A DNA stretch of 24,962 nt from a virus: the IMG/VR virus record IMGVR_UViG_3300044972_000560, positions 1-24,962 of that record, one strand, 5' to 3'. A program made the translations under genes and the position numbers. Positions 1 through 8,012 of this stretch are shown here, in pieces; positions within the stretch are counted from its first letter, which is position 1, and the number at the start of each line of letters is the position of its first letter. The notes under the pieces are model-generated. The model was not told the origin of the DNA, made no database searches, and worked only from the letters and a program-made list of their open reading frames with translations.

Positions 1-1
1 G

Positions 2-718
2 TGGGATGAGTGTGAATTAGAGAACAGGCTAAAAATTCTTTTGGACCACGTTATAGAAAACAGAAAGTCATCGACGTTAATTATCGATGAGCTAGGGGAT
101 TTCATGGACGGTTATGACGGTTACACCACAAGAGGAGGGCACAAGCTACCTCAGAACATGGATAACCAGAAGGCGTTTGACGAGGGTGTTTCATTTAAGA
201 TTGCTATGCTGCGTAAGCTAGTTCCTTACTACGAAAAGATTATATGCCACAACGTATGCGAGGATAACCACGCAGGAAGCTTTGGGTATATCGTTAATTC
301 TGCATTTAAGGCTCTCTCGGAGGTTATGTTTGACAATGTAGAGGTTATCAACCAAAGGAAGTTTATCGATCATTACGTAATAAAGAACCACGTATTTATA
401 CTGACACATGGTAAGGACTCCAAGAGTTTGAAGTTTGGATTCAAGCCAATCTTAGATAAGATACAGGAGAACAAGATTGACAACTACATAAAGGAGCACT
501 ATCTATTACAGCCTGGTGTTAAGATTGAGTTCAGTAAGGGTGATTCACACCAATACATAATGAACTACTCAACATCACAGAGCTTTAGCTACTGCAACTA
601 CCCTGCGTTTAGTCCTAGCTCAGCATGGGTTCAGGTTAACTTTCAGAAGGGAATAAGTGGTTTTTGTTTCTACAACTACTACAAAGATAGAAAAACATTA
701 CATGACTTTATATTTTAA
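2..718 (+). CDS. Calcineurin-like metallophosphoesterase (5' end cut by window edge)
   Basis: The reading frame is open from base 2 to a TAA at 716-718, so the gene begins before the window; a TTG at 41 is an internal leucine, not the start. About 238 residues are visible. A GDFMDG motif (about residues 32-37 of the visible part) followed by TTRGGHKLPQNM fits the metal-binding GDxxDG block of calcineurin-like phosphoesterases in phages. Later blocks HNVCEDNHAG, LTHGKD and GDSHQY sit where that superfamily carries GNHD/E, HxH-type and GHxH metal ligands, but they are divergent. The first DxH block would lie outside the window. The substrate is unknown; phage members are thought to act on nucleic acids or nucleotides. 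The 48-aa gene follows 5 nt downstream. Family call is fairly good, activity uncertain because the later motifs are non-standard. Confidence 0.65.
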   Translation, partial: WDECELENRLKILLDHVIENRKSSTLIIDELGDFMDGYDGYTTRGGHKLPQNMDNQKAFDEGVSFKIAMLRKLVPYYEKIICHNVCEDNHAGSFGYIVNSAFKALSEVMFDNVEVINQRKFIDHYVIKNHVFILTHGKDSKSLKFGFKPILDKIQENKIDNYIKEHYLLQPGVKIEFSKGDSHQYIMNYSTSQSFSYCNYPAFSPSSAWVQVNFQKGISGFCFYNYYKDRKTLHDFIF

Positions 719-723
719 AAAAA

Positions 724-870
724 ATGACGAATACAGAGATAATAGAAATGAAGGAAGAACTTGAAGAAGTTGAAAATAGACTTAGATGGTTACTAAAGAG
801 GGGCTCAAATGACGAGTCCCTCGTTGATGAGAAAAGAAAACTAGAAAAAAAACTTAGAAACATATGCTAG
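724..870 (+). CDS. Small coiled-coil protein, 48 aa
   Basis: ATG at 724 to TAG at 868-870, five bases after the phosphoesterase stop and overlapping the next gene's ATG (864) by 7 nt, which supports translational coupling and a real gene. The product is highly charged, rich in Glu, Lys, Arg and Leu, with heptad-like spacing (MKEELEEVENRLRWLLKRG, then a short SNDES break, then KRKLEKKLRN). It is probably a short two-helix coiled coil. No known function is recognised. Confidence 0.6.
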   Translation: MTNTEIIEMKEELEEVENRLRWLLKRGSNDESLVDEKRKLEKKLRNIC

Positions 871-1553
871 ATATAAAAGTTGTAGACGCAGAAATTGTAA
901 GACCTGTAAGCTTAATTGGTGTGTCAGGTAAGATAGGGTCTGGAAAGGATACTGTAGGTGAAATTATTAAATACCTTACAAGTCCAGAGGCTATCTCAAA
1001 GGGTAGTTTCTCTAAATGCAGAGAGATGGGTTACTCTTACGAAACAAAGTGGAGTATAGAAAAGTTTGCAGCTAAGTTAAAGCTAGTTGCTCAGGTTCTA
1101 ACTGGAGTCCCAGCGTATAAGTTTGAGGATCGTAAGTTTAAGGAATCTGAAATGCCTAGCGAGTGGAATATCTTAGAGCAGTCTGGTAGATACAAGACAA
1201 GTAAACCTATGACTTACAGGACGTTACTTCAAAGACTAGGCACAGAAGCAATGCGAAATGGATTGCATACTAACGTGTGGGTGAATGCTTTGTTTGCAGA
1301 TTATAAACAACATAACTGGATTATTACAGACATGAGGTTCCCAAACGAGTTTGATGCTGTTAAAAAAAGAGGAGGTATTACTATTTATGTACTAAGACCA
1401 GATACGCATTCATTGCAGTCTATGATTGGAGTTCATGAAAGCGAGACGGCTTTAGATAATCACAAATTCGATTACGCAATAATAAATCATGGAAGTATTG
1501 AGGATCTTGTAAAGGTAGTAAGAGATATTTTAATTGACGAAAGAATAATATGA
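864..1553 (+). CDS. Deoxynucleoside monophosphate kinase (T4 gp1-like)
   Basis: A 229-aa P-loop protein expected to phosphorylate dNMPs to dNDPs for phage DNA synthesis in the cytoplasm. The Walker A motif GKIGSGKDT is at residues 22-30 after a beta strand (SLIGVS). The central LLQRLGTEAMRNGLHTNVWV block and the DMRFPNEFDAV block (about residues 155-166), followed by GGITIYVLRP and a C-terminal HESETALD, are the hallmark order of phage dNMP kinases. The ATG at 864 lies inside the end of the upstream 48-aa gene, and the stop overlaps the next ATG as ATGA, so it belongs to a tightly coupled nucleotide-metabolism operon. Length and motifs are complete, with no sign of decay. Confidence 0.85.
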   Translation: MLDIKVVDAEIVRPVSLIGVSGKIGSGKDTVGEIIKYLTSPEAISKGSFSKCREMGYSYETKWSIEKFAAKLKLVAQVLTGVPAYKFEDRKFKESEMPSEWNILEQSGRYKTSKPMTYRTLLQRLGTEAMRNGLHTNVWVNALFADYKQHNWIITDMRFPNEFDAVKKRGGITIYVLRPDTHSLQSMIGVHESETALDNHKFDYAIINHGSIEDLVKVVRDILIDERII

Positions 1554-1714
1554 GAATAGAAATTAAAACCTACGATAAAAAATTTATAGTTGAAACCGAA
1601 AACGATGACTTAGATATTTTTGAGTATTACGAAATATTTAATAATCTATTAATTCAAGTAGGATTTCACCATGAAACAATTAACAATGCAATTAAAGAGT
1701 TAGTAGATGAGTGA
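1550..1714 (+). CDS. Small conserved-type phage protein, 54 aa
   Basis: ATG at 1550 overlaps the kinase stop (ATGA, 4 nt) and the frame ends at TGA 1712-1714, itself overlapping the next ATG at 1707. The product starts MRIEIKTYDKKFIVETEND (a likely beta hairpin) and continues with an amphipathic helical part ending IKELVDE. It is acidic and without cysteines. Small proteins of this look are common in flavobacterial phages; no function is known to me. The gene is supported mainly by overlap on both sides and plausible protein composition. Confidence 0.6.
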   Translation: MRIEIKTYDKKFIVETENDDLDIFEYYEIFNNLLIQVGFHHETINNAIKELVDE

Positions 1715-1886
1715 TATAGCAAAATGCCAGGACGATAAATGTCCTTCAAGAGAATCGTGTTATAGATATACAGCACCTGCAAACGAATACAGGCAGTCTT
1801 ATGGTATCTTTAACAGAGAAGAAGACGCAGATAATTGCGATATGTTTTGGAATACTAAACAAAATAGAGATGAAACTGAAAATTAA
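1707..1886 (+). CDS. Small four-cysteine protein, putative zinc-binding, 59 aa
   Basis: ATG at 1707 overlaps the preceding stop by 8 nt; TAA at 1884-1886. Four cysteines (residues 7, 12, 18 and 44) in a C-x4-CP-x5-C-x25-C arrangement suggest a small zinc-binding fold. The pattern CPSRESCYRYTAPANEYRQ followed by a late Cys near DMFW resembles small phage proteins seen in many Bacteroidota phages. It may contact nucleic acid or a partner protein, but that is inference. A longer reading frame that begins at 1801 in another phase overlaps it; the four-Cys frame fits the operon overlap pattern better. Confidence 0.65.
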   Translation: MSDIAKCQDDKCPSRESCYRYTAPANEYRQSYGIFNREEDADNCDMFWNTKQNRDETEN

Positions 1887-2064
1887 ATCAGAAGATTGGA
1901 ACCACAAATGTGGCGATGGATGCTGTTATACCTATGGTAATAGCGTGCATATAAACGGTGAGTATGTAACAAATGGTGATTATCATGACATTGACACCAT
2001 ACTTAAATATGTACTAGAACATTTAGGATACGAGGTTGAATTTGAAGAGGTTGATTATGCATGA
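1870..2064 (+). CDS. Small CGDGCC-motif phage protein, 64 aa
   Basis: I place the start at ATG 1870, not at a further-upstream ATG at 1801, because MKLKIKSEDWNHKCGDGCC is the usual N-terminus of this small phage family and because the upstream extension would sit entirely on the previous gene. The overlap is then 17 nt. The CGDGCC motif (residues 14-19) and the C-terminal VLEHLGYEVEFEE are characteristic. The cysteine cluster suggests metal binding or a structural role. Function is unknown. Confidence 0.65.
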   Translation: MKLKIKSEDWNHKCGDGCCYTYGNSVHINGEYVTNGDYHDIDTILKYVLEHLGYEVEFEEVDYA

Positions 2065-2218
2065 AGATCTTCTTAAGGTGTTAGACGCTCTTCCAGAGAC
2101 CGATGATACCAAACCTTTATTAGGCTGGGTTACTATTAATGGTAATCTTTTTGAGGTTGACTTTAACGACCCAGATGATGAGGTATTAAAATTTTATAGA
2201 GAAAACAAAGGAGGCTAA
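2057..2218 (+). CDS. Small acidic hypothetical protein, 53 aa, last gene of the plus-strand operon
   Basis: ATG at 2057 overlaps the previous stop by 8 nt; an earlier ATG at 2036 is possible but would deepen the overlap to 29 nt. The product (MHEDLLKVLDALPETDDTK..., GWVTINGNLFEVDFNDPDD) is acidic, with a helical start and a beta-hairpin core. The last codons and the TAA stop lie inside the bidirectional terminator hairpin, and the stop overlaps the stop of the convergent 1931-aa gene by 4 nt. No function is recognised. Confidence 0.6.
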   Translation: MHEDLLKVLDALPETDDTKPLLGWVTINGNLFEVDFNDPDDEVLKFYRENKGG

Positions 2219-2231
2219 TTGCCTCCTTTTT
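2207..2231. terminator. Bidirectional Rho-independent terminator built into two stop codons
   Basis: A perfect 9-bp inverted repeat (AAAGGAGGC at 2207-2215, GCCTCCTTT at 2221-2229) with a 5-nt loop TAATT. On the plus strand it runs into TTTTT (2227-2231). On the minus strand it is followed by TGTTTTC. The plus-strand TAA (2216-2218) forms part of the loop, and the minus-strand stop (2215-2217) straddles stem and loop, so the hairpin doubles as the coding end of both convergent operons. Confidence 0.8.
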
Positions 2232-5200
2232 CTCTTGCTTTTCTTCTTATTTCGTCTAAGTTCTTTATTCCTATAGACTTTATATTCTCCCTAAGAACCT
2301 CTATTTTCTTCATAGCTTCTTCCTGAGTTAAAGGAGTTTTATCTTCAATATCTTGAAACTCTCCAGATTCAATCTGATATACAGCACTCTTGCTATAACC
2401 AGCATCATCTGCTGATTGAGAAAGAACTAAAGGATTAGCTCCAAAGTATACAGCAGAATCAAAATCTTTTTTATTTTCTTCTAGTATACCTCTAATACTT
2501 TCGTTAGACGTATCGTAAGCTTCTTTTAATTCTTCCTTTGTAATCTCCTTCTTTTCAAACTTTCTAAAAGCTTTATTATATATCTGCTTTGCTTTTAATG
2601 TTTCCTCAAAGTTTTTCTTAGAATTAAAATAATACTGCTTCTGGGTATCAACCTCTATAACCTTGTATCCAAAAAATTGTCCAAGAGCATCATTAAATTT
2701 GTTTTCTGATTCAGATATTTTCTTTATACTAGTTACGGTCCCTGGTTCAAACGTCTTCCAAGTCCTAGCCATTATTTTATTAATCTTATCTACTGGCTTA
2801 TCATACTCGTTGTATATTTCTCTTCCAAAAGCATCCTCGTTATTCGTTATTTCTGTAACTAAAGAGAATAATATATCTTCACTTAAGTAAGGGGATGTAA
2901 ATTCTTTTATAGACTCTACAAGTCCATCAACAAAATTATCTCCAGAACTAAATGCGTTCAAAGCTTTTGGAACCTGAGCTCTAGGGTCAGATGCACTGAA
3001 GTCAATAAAAGAGAACTTACCGTCACCCATGTCTGTTATAACTATGTTAGAATTTTTAGACCATGGAGCCACGAATCTCTTAGCCTTCTTATCTCTACTT
3101 TCTTCATCATCCTCGTCATCTAAACCATTTGCAGCTAAGTAATACATTAATCCGTACTTTAATCCTTGAACAAGCGTTAAAGCAAAAAACCTTTTAGCTC
3201 CTATTGCTTTTATTTTAGGGTTATCTGATTTCATCTCAGTAAACGCAAGGGCTACAGTGTTATATGAAGTTCTAAGCGACTCTAAAGAGAACGATATAAA
3301 CGTACCAGCTACAGGTATAACCTTAAGCATTTTAGCTGAGTTAGGAATCCTTGAGTAGTTTGGAAGCGTGTTCTTAACTATTTCCTTAACATAATCAACA
3401 ACGTCCTTCTTCTCGTCTTGGTTTAAGCTTTTAAAATCTTTACCGTAAAAAGCTTCTGAGTATTTTCTTTTCTCTGTTTCGTAAGCTACAATCTTAAAGA
3501 AATCATCCTCAGCTTGATAAGCATTTTCAAGACCTTCCTTTACACCTATTGTTTTAGCTTTTAAATACCTACCAAGTCTAGAGATTTTACTCTCACCTGG
3601 CCTGTTCATTCTTCTTTCAAAAGTCTTATCGAAGTCACCGTCCTTAAACATGGATTTAATCTCATTTAATCCAACGTTTTGATTTATTATACCAGCATCA
3701 ATGTATTCAAGTAATTTTTCTTGCAGGTCTTTTTTTCCTTTGTTAAAAAGGTCGTTTCTTATTACAGAAAAAGACTTTCTATATTCATTGAAGTTAATGT
3801 ATCCATTAGACAACATAAAGTCAAGGTTACCAAAAATATTCTTACCATGAGTAGCAACAGAACCAATAGTCTTTAACCATTTTACAGATCTAAGCGCCTT
3901 CATGTAGTACTCATAACCCTTGAATTGATTTACAGCATTTGCCAAAGACTTTACTTTTGAGCTTTTGTTAAACTCATCAGCTATTTCTTTAGTTGTCATT
4001 AGTCCTCCAAGAGGATCAAATGTTTTAGTAGAATCAGCAGCAATCTTTGTATTAAACTCTTTAGGTTTATTCACATCTCCTTCTTCAAAGAATATGGTAC
4101 CCATACCGTTCTTTTTAAGATCATTTAAAAACTTTGTATTGTAAGCAAGGTTAGCCATCTTGTAAACAGTATTCGCATAGTTTTGAATTGGATCTGTGTA
4201 CTCTCCCATTAAAGATCTTATCTCTAACGGTATATCCATCTTTTGTTTTAGTATAGACAAATCCTTAGAACCTTCTTTTCCTGAGTTTACAAAAGCATTC
4301 TCGACATTTCTATCAAGTATTTTACTTATCTGTTCATCTACCATCTTGTTGAGAACGTCCTCCTTAGTAAGCCCTTCTTTTTTTGCTGTATCTTCAGCTA
4401 CTTTAGAGAACTCATTTCTAAAGAAATCTCTAGCCTTATCTACATTCTCTTGCTTAACTTTTTTAGCCCAGTCTTTATTATCAAAAACCTCATAAGCTCT
4501 AGTCATGTAAGAGCCTATATTCTGTCTAATATTTTCAGCTGACTCAGAAGGCAATGCTCCAAGATCTATAAGCATTTGAGACAACCCGTCTATCTGGTTT
4601 CTCATTATATCACCAACAGCTTTAAATTCTGAAGGCAAGACTTTTGACTTATCACCTCTTATATACAAATCAAAGTCAACCAATAAAGCTTCCTTATCAC
4701 CTTGGTATTTAGAAAGTAGTTCGTCAAATCTTCTTGATGTATTAGATACTAATTTAGCTTGAACCTCTATCTTTGAAGCCTTATCTTCAACCGCTAAGAA
4801 TACAGACTTAGGCATGAACCCTCTAGCTGAAGCTAGTCTTCTTCTAATATTACCTAGGAAGTTTTTAATCTTAGTGTTGGCATCCTTTAAAAATATACCG
4901 TCCTCTTTCTGCGCTTTCTGTATTTCTTTTTTATTGTAATCTAGCAAACCTTTAGAAGCCTGCTCAGCAGTATACCCGTTATTTTGCAGGTACTGTGAAA
5001 TAGCAGCGTCAGAGAAACCAGCCTGCTTAGCGGCTTTTATCTTGTTAGATATAACGCTTGTTTGTTTTTTTACTGAAGAATCTAATTCTCTTACCACACC
5101 AGTTTCTGCTGCTATTACTTTTGCTTGTAATGGTTTTGTTTTTGATTCTCTTCCTTCAATTACTTTTTTATATTTATCTTTTAATTCTTTAGGCATTATT

Positions 5201-8010
5201 TCCCAAGAATCAATTTTCTTATCAGGTACACCTACTACTTCTCCTAAAATAGCAGTCTCGTAAGTAGAATGAATAGCTTTACCTCCTAAACCTGTTGGTT
5301 TACCAACAAGCATAATATCGTTTTGAGAGAAATTGTTTTCTTTATAAAAACCATCTCTTAGCGTATCGTAATCAACAAAAGCATTGAAAGATTTTAATAA
5401 ACTATTTAAAGACCCTTCTGGGCTTGTTTTTGTTTTACTTATTTTGTCTATAGCTATTAAAAATGATTTTCTTTTTGTACTATTAGAAAGTTCTTCAAAA
5501 GAATTTACTTTATTTAAAGCTTCTCTTATATCTTTTAAATCGTTTGTTTCTTTAGTAAAATTATTTATAGCTTTTTTAAATTCATCAAAATTAGACTTAC
5601 TGTTTATTCTAGCAGCAGTTAAATCTAAAACTCTTTTATTAAACAACTTAGCTTTCTCAGGAGATCCGCTTATAAAAAATATGTAATCAGATTTTTCTAT
5701 TTGAGAATTTAATGTTTTTTCAGCTAATCCACTAGCCCATAAAACTCCTTTATCTTTATTTATTGGGTCCAAAGCAAAACTAGGACCAGCATCTAAATAA
5801 TGTTCTCCATCAATTACGGAATCATAATAATTACCCCTACCTAATTGATCTGCCATCCAGAACCAAACTTTTTGTTTTTTATCAATAATCTCGTTTATAA
5901 GACTATTAATATCTATCTTATCTTTATCTGTTACAAAAGATAAATTAGCTGGGGTTTTAGAAAATTTTAAAGCAGCGCCTTTTGAATTTCTGGTTATATT
6001 TACAGGACTTCCTATAGCAGAAGGAGTTCTTGTGCTTATAGCTTTAACATCTAAATCAGTAACCTTTTGTCCAGTCGCTACCTTTTCTGACAGAGTATTA
6101 AAGAAATCAACTACCTCGTTATCTGTGAATGGTTTAAATCCAAACATCTTAGCCAGCGCATCCATCCATCTTTTGATAAGACTCTGTGATTGCTTAGGTA
6201 ATGTATCGTAGTTAGCTGCAAGGTAACCGAATAACTCTGCTGCCTTCTCTTCGTTCTTAATATTATCGTCGTAAGAAGCAACAAAGTTTTCTAAGTACTC
6301 CTTTAAATCAGGGTTATTATCAAGCTGCTTACTAAGCGCATTAATCATTCTTTTTGTTATGTCAGCCGCCTTAACATCGGTACCGACCATATTTATAAGT
6401 ACAGCATGAAACACCTCGTGAGCCACTGTTGTCTTTGTAGCAGCACGCTTGTTTATGTGTATTGTATTTGTACTTGACATGTAAGTTCCTCCAGACTCTA
6501 CATCCTCATCACCTACAGCCTTTGTATACGAATCGTAGCTATCATGAATAACAAACTTCACATTAGGAAGTAAATTAGCCAACGCAGCCTTAGCGTTCTC
6601 AACAGCTTTGTTTATATCGGTAGAGAATAAGTTTGATATTTCCTCAACCTCCTGCTCTATTGTTTTTTCTTTAGACACAATATCAGAAAGCACCCTGCTA
6701 TCTGGCATATGAAAGAACTTAGGGTCAAACTTACCCCACAACTCTGTACCATGCACAATTCCTTTACCATCAACCATTTGGGATATTCCCATCTGCTCTG
6801 TTGCTACAAGAAGGCTCTGCATCTCAGCATCTGTAAGTGGTCTAGATATTTTTAAAATAGTCGTAGGCTCTATACTTATTTTTCCGTCAAAGTTACTCTC
6901 AACATCCTTAACAAGCTCCTCTGATATTTCAACATCATCTGGTAAGGCTTCCTTAATTTCTTCAACAGTAAGCATCTCTCCATCCTTCCCAATCTCCATA
7001 CCTATGTTTAGGTAATTACCCTCTGGAGCTCCTTCAACAGTAACCTCTTTGGTCTTCATGTAGGATCTTCTCTTACCTTGCCTTTGCTTATCTACCTTGT
7101 TATACTCATCCTTTAAATCTTGAGGTAAGTCAGACTCGTTTACAAGATTAGTTATTTCCTCTCTACTTAAACTAGATGTGCTTAATTTATACAACGCATC
7201 ATAATTCTGCTGAGAGTTTCTGTACTTGTATATCTTGTCGTATATCTTTTGAAACTTAGAATCCTTAGATTCTGGCACTACAGATACAAATCCTTTTTCA
7301 GTATTAGGAACGTACTTCTCGTCAAATGTTTTTGTAACCCGAGCTCCGTTAGAAACTTGAGTATCAGTTGGTGTTAATTCTTTAGTTGTTTGAGCTCTTG
7401 TTTTTCCTCCCCAATCAGCAACAACCATGTCATAACCATTCTCTCCAGCTATCTTTGTGATATACGCTAGTTGAGAGTTAGCGTCAAAAGCCTTACCAGG
7501 ATTCTCTGCCTCGTGTCTTTTTTCTGCTTCCTCTAAATAATTATTCTCGTCAGTATTGAAATCGTAAACCTTGTCAATAGGAACCTTTACAGCGTACTTG
7601 CCTGGCCCTTTAACCATTGTCTCTCCATCCTCTGGTCTAGTATAGTACATAGCAACGCCTCCAACCTTACCAATAGCGGCAGCCTCATCCCTAGATGTTC
7701 TAGTGCTTTGTCCGCTTGACGGCTTTATTGTTTCGTATCCAGAATCACCAACGTGGAAGAACACAGCGTTACCTTCTTCGTCCTGAGTAAGATTAGCGAA
7801 GTTTGAAGACTTCTCAGGAGTTATCACACTCATCTGATTTACAGGCTCCAAAACCGCAACGTTAAACACGTCAGGGATTTCACCTGTTAATTTTTTAGGA
7901 TCTAATTTATTATTTGATATTAAATTAGAAAGTTCACCATCGTGTATAAACGCAGCGAACTCTTCTGTGGTATATTTCTTACCATTATATAAAACACAAG
8001 GACCAGCCAT
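2215..8010 (-). CDS. Giant polyvalent virion protein with zincin (HEVFH) domain, putative ejection protein, 1931 aa
   Basis: Probably an internal virion protein delivered into the host with the DNA. Visible parts, in order: a short N-terminal module (residues 5-31, YNGKKYTTEEF...) resembling repeats in the 930-aa protein; a domain at about 80-215 with FFHVGDSGYETI and MYYT blocks that may be ADP-ribosyltransferase-like (weak); a small alpha/beta domain at about 340-450; a zinc metallopeptidase motif HEVFH at 531-535 with E592 (KAAELF) as candidate third ligand; a strongly AT-rich module at about 685-990 (WFWMADQLG, LDAGPSFALDP); long helical regions; and a C-terminal part with hydrophobic stretches near 1560-1575 and 1605-1628, like the terminal domains of large polyvalent proteins of podophages. 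It is last in the late operon, 2 nt after ferritin. Exact chemistry is unknown. Confidence 0.75.
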   Translation of the reverse strand: MAGPCVLYNGKKYTTEEFAAFIHDGELSNLISNNKLDPKKLTGEIPDVFNVAVLEPVNQMSVITPEKSSNFANLTQDEEGNAVFFHVGDSGYETIKPSSGQSTRTSRDEAAAIGKVGGVAMYYTRPEDGETMVKGPGKYAVKVPIDKVYDFNTDENNYLEEAEKRHEAENPGKAFDANSQLAYITKIAGENGYDMVVADWGGKTRAQTTKELTPTDTQVSNGARVTKTFDEKYVPNTEKGFVSVVPESKDSKFQKIYDKIYKYRNSQQNYDALYKLSTSSLSREEITNLVNESDLPQDLKDEYNKVDKQRQGKRRSYMKTKEVTVEGAPEGNYLNIGMEIGKDGEMLTVEEIKEALPDDVEISEELVKDVESNFDGKISIEPTTILKISRPLTDAEMQSLLVATEQMGISQMVDGKGIVHGTELWGKFDPKFFHMPDSRVLSDIVSKEKTIEQEVEEISNLFSTDINKAVENAKAALANLLPNVKFVIHDSYDSYTKAVGDEDVESGGTYMSSTNTIHINKRAATKTTVAHEVFHAVLINMVGTDVKAADITKRMINALSKQLDNNPDLKEYLENFVASYDDNIKNEEKAAELFGYLAANYDTLPKQSQSLIKRWMDALAKMFGFKPFTDNEVVDFFNTLSEKVATGQKVTDLDVKAISTRTPSAIGSPVNITRNSKGAALKFSKTPANLSFVTDKDKIDINSLINEIIDKKQKVWFWMADQLGRGNYYDSVIDGEHYLDAGPSFALDPINKDKGVLWASGLAEKTLNSQIEKSDYIFFISGSPEKAKLFNKRVLDLTAARINSKSNFDEFKKAINNFTKETNDLKDIREALNKVNSFEELSNSTKRKSFLIAIDKISKTKTSPEGSLNSLLKSFNAFVDYDTLRDGFYKENNFSQNDIMLVGKPTGLGGKAIHSTYETAILGEVVGVPDKKIDSWEIMPKELKDKYKKVIEGRESKTKPLQAKVIAAETGVVRELDSSVKKQTSVISNKIKAAKQAGFSDAAISQYLQNNGYTAEQASKGLLDYNKKEIQKAQKEDGIFLKDANTKIKNFLGNIRRRLASARGFMPKSVFLAVEDKASKIEVQAKLVSNTSRRFDELLSKYQGDKEALLVDFDLYIRGDKSKVLPSEFKAVGDIMRNQIDGLSQMLIDLGALPSESAENIRQNIGSYMTRAYEVFDNKDWAKKVKQENVDKARDFFRNEFSKVAEDTAKKEGLTKEDVLNKMVDEQISKILDRNVENAFVNSGKEGSKDLSILKQKMDIPLEIRSLMGEYTDPIQNYANTVYKMANLAYNTKFLNDLKKNGMGTIFFEEGDVNKPKEFNTKIAADSTKTFDPLGGLMTTKEIADEFNKSSKVKSLANAVNQFKGYEYYMKALRSVKWLKTIGSVATHGKNIFGNLDFMLSNGYINFNEYRKSFSVIRNDLFNKGKKDLQEKLLEYIDAGIINQNVGLNEIKSMFKDGDFDKTFERRMNRPGESKISRLGRYLKAKTIGVKEGLENAYQAEDDFFKIVAYETEKRKYSEAFYGKDFKSLNQDEKKDVVDYVKEIVKNTLPNYSRIPNSAKMLKVIPVAGTFISFSLESLRTSYNTVALAFTEMKSDNPKIKAIGAKRFFALTLVQGLKYGLMYYLAANGLDDEDDEESRDKKAKRFVAPWSKNSNIVITDMGDGKFSFIDFSASDPRAQVPKALNAFSSGDNFVDGLVESIKEFTSPYLSEDILFSLVTEITNNEDAFGREIYNEYDKPVDKINKIMARTWKTFEPGTVTSIKKISESENKFNDALGQFFGYKVIEVDTQKQYYFNSKKNFEETLKAKQIYNKAFRKFEKKEITKEELKEAYDTSNESIRGILEENKKDFDSAVYFGANPLVLSQSADDAGYSKSAVYQIESGEFQDIEDKTPLTQEEAMKKIEVLRENIKSIGIKNLDEIRRKAREKGGN

Positions 8011-8012
8011 TA

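Noticed and set aside
682-689. TATCTTTG on the minus strand
   Set aside because: It lies inside the plus-strand phosphoesterase gene with no minus-strand gene downstream; chance match.
1801-1869. Longer start for the CGDGCC protein
   Set aside because: The extra 23 residues overlap the four-Cys gene completely and do not resemble the family's N-terminus; ATG 1870 is preferred.
4768-4775. TATCTTTG on the plus strand
   Set aside because: Internal to the minus-strand 1931-aa gene, with no plausible plus-strand gene after it.
5384-5686. 100-residue open frame on the plus strand
   Set aside because: Antisense to the AT-rich part of the 1931-aa gene; low-complexity Leu/Phe/Ser-rich translation typical of a shadow frame.
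7450-7457. TATCTTTG on the plus strand
   Set aside because: Also internal to the 1931-aa gene and pointing against it; considered a chance occurrence.
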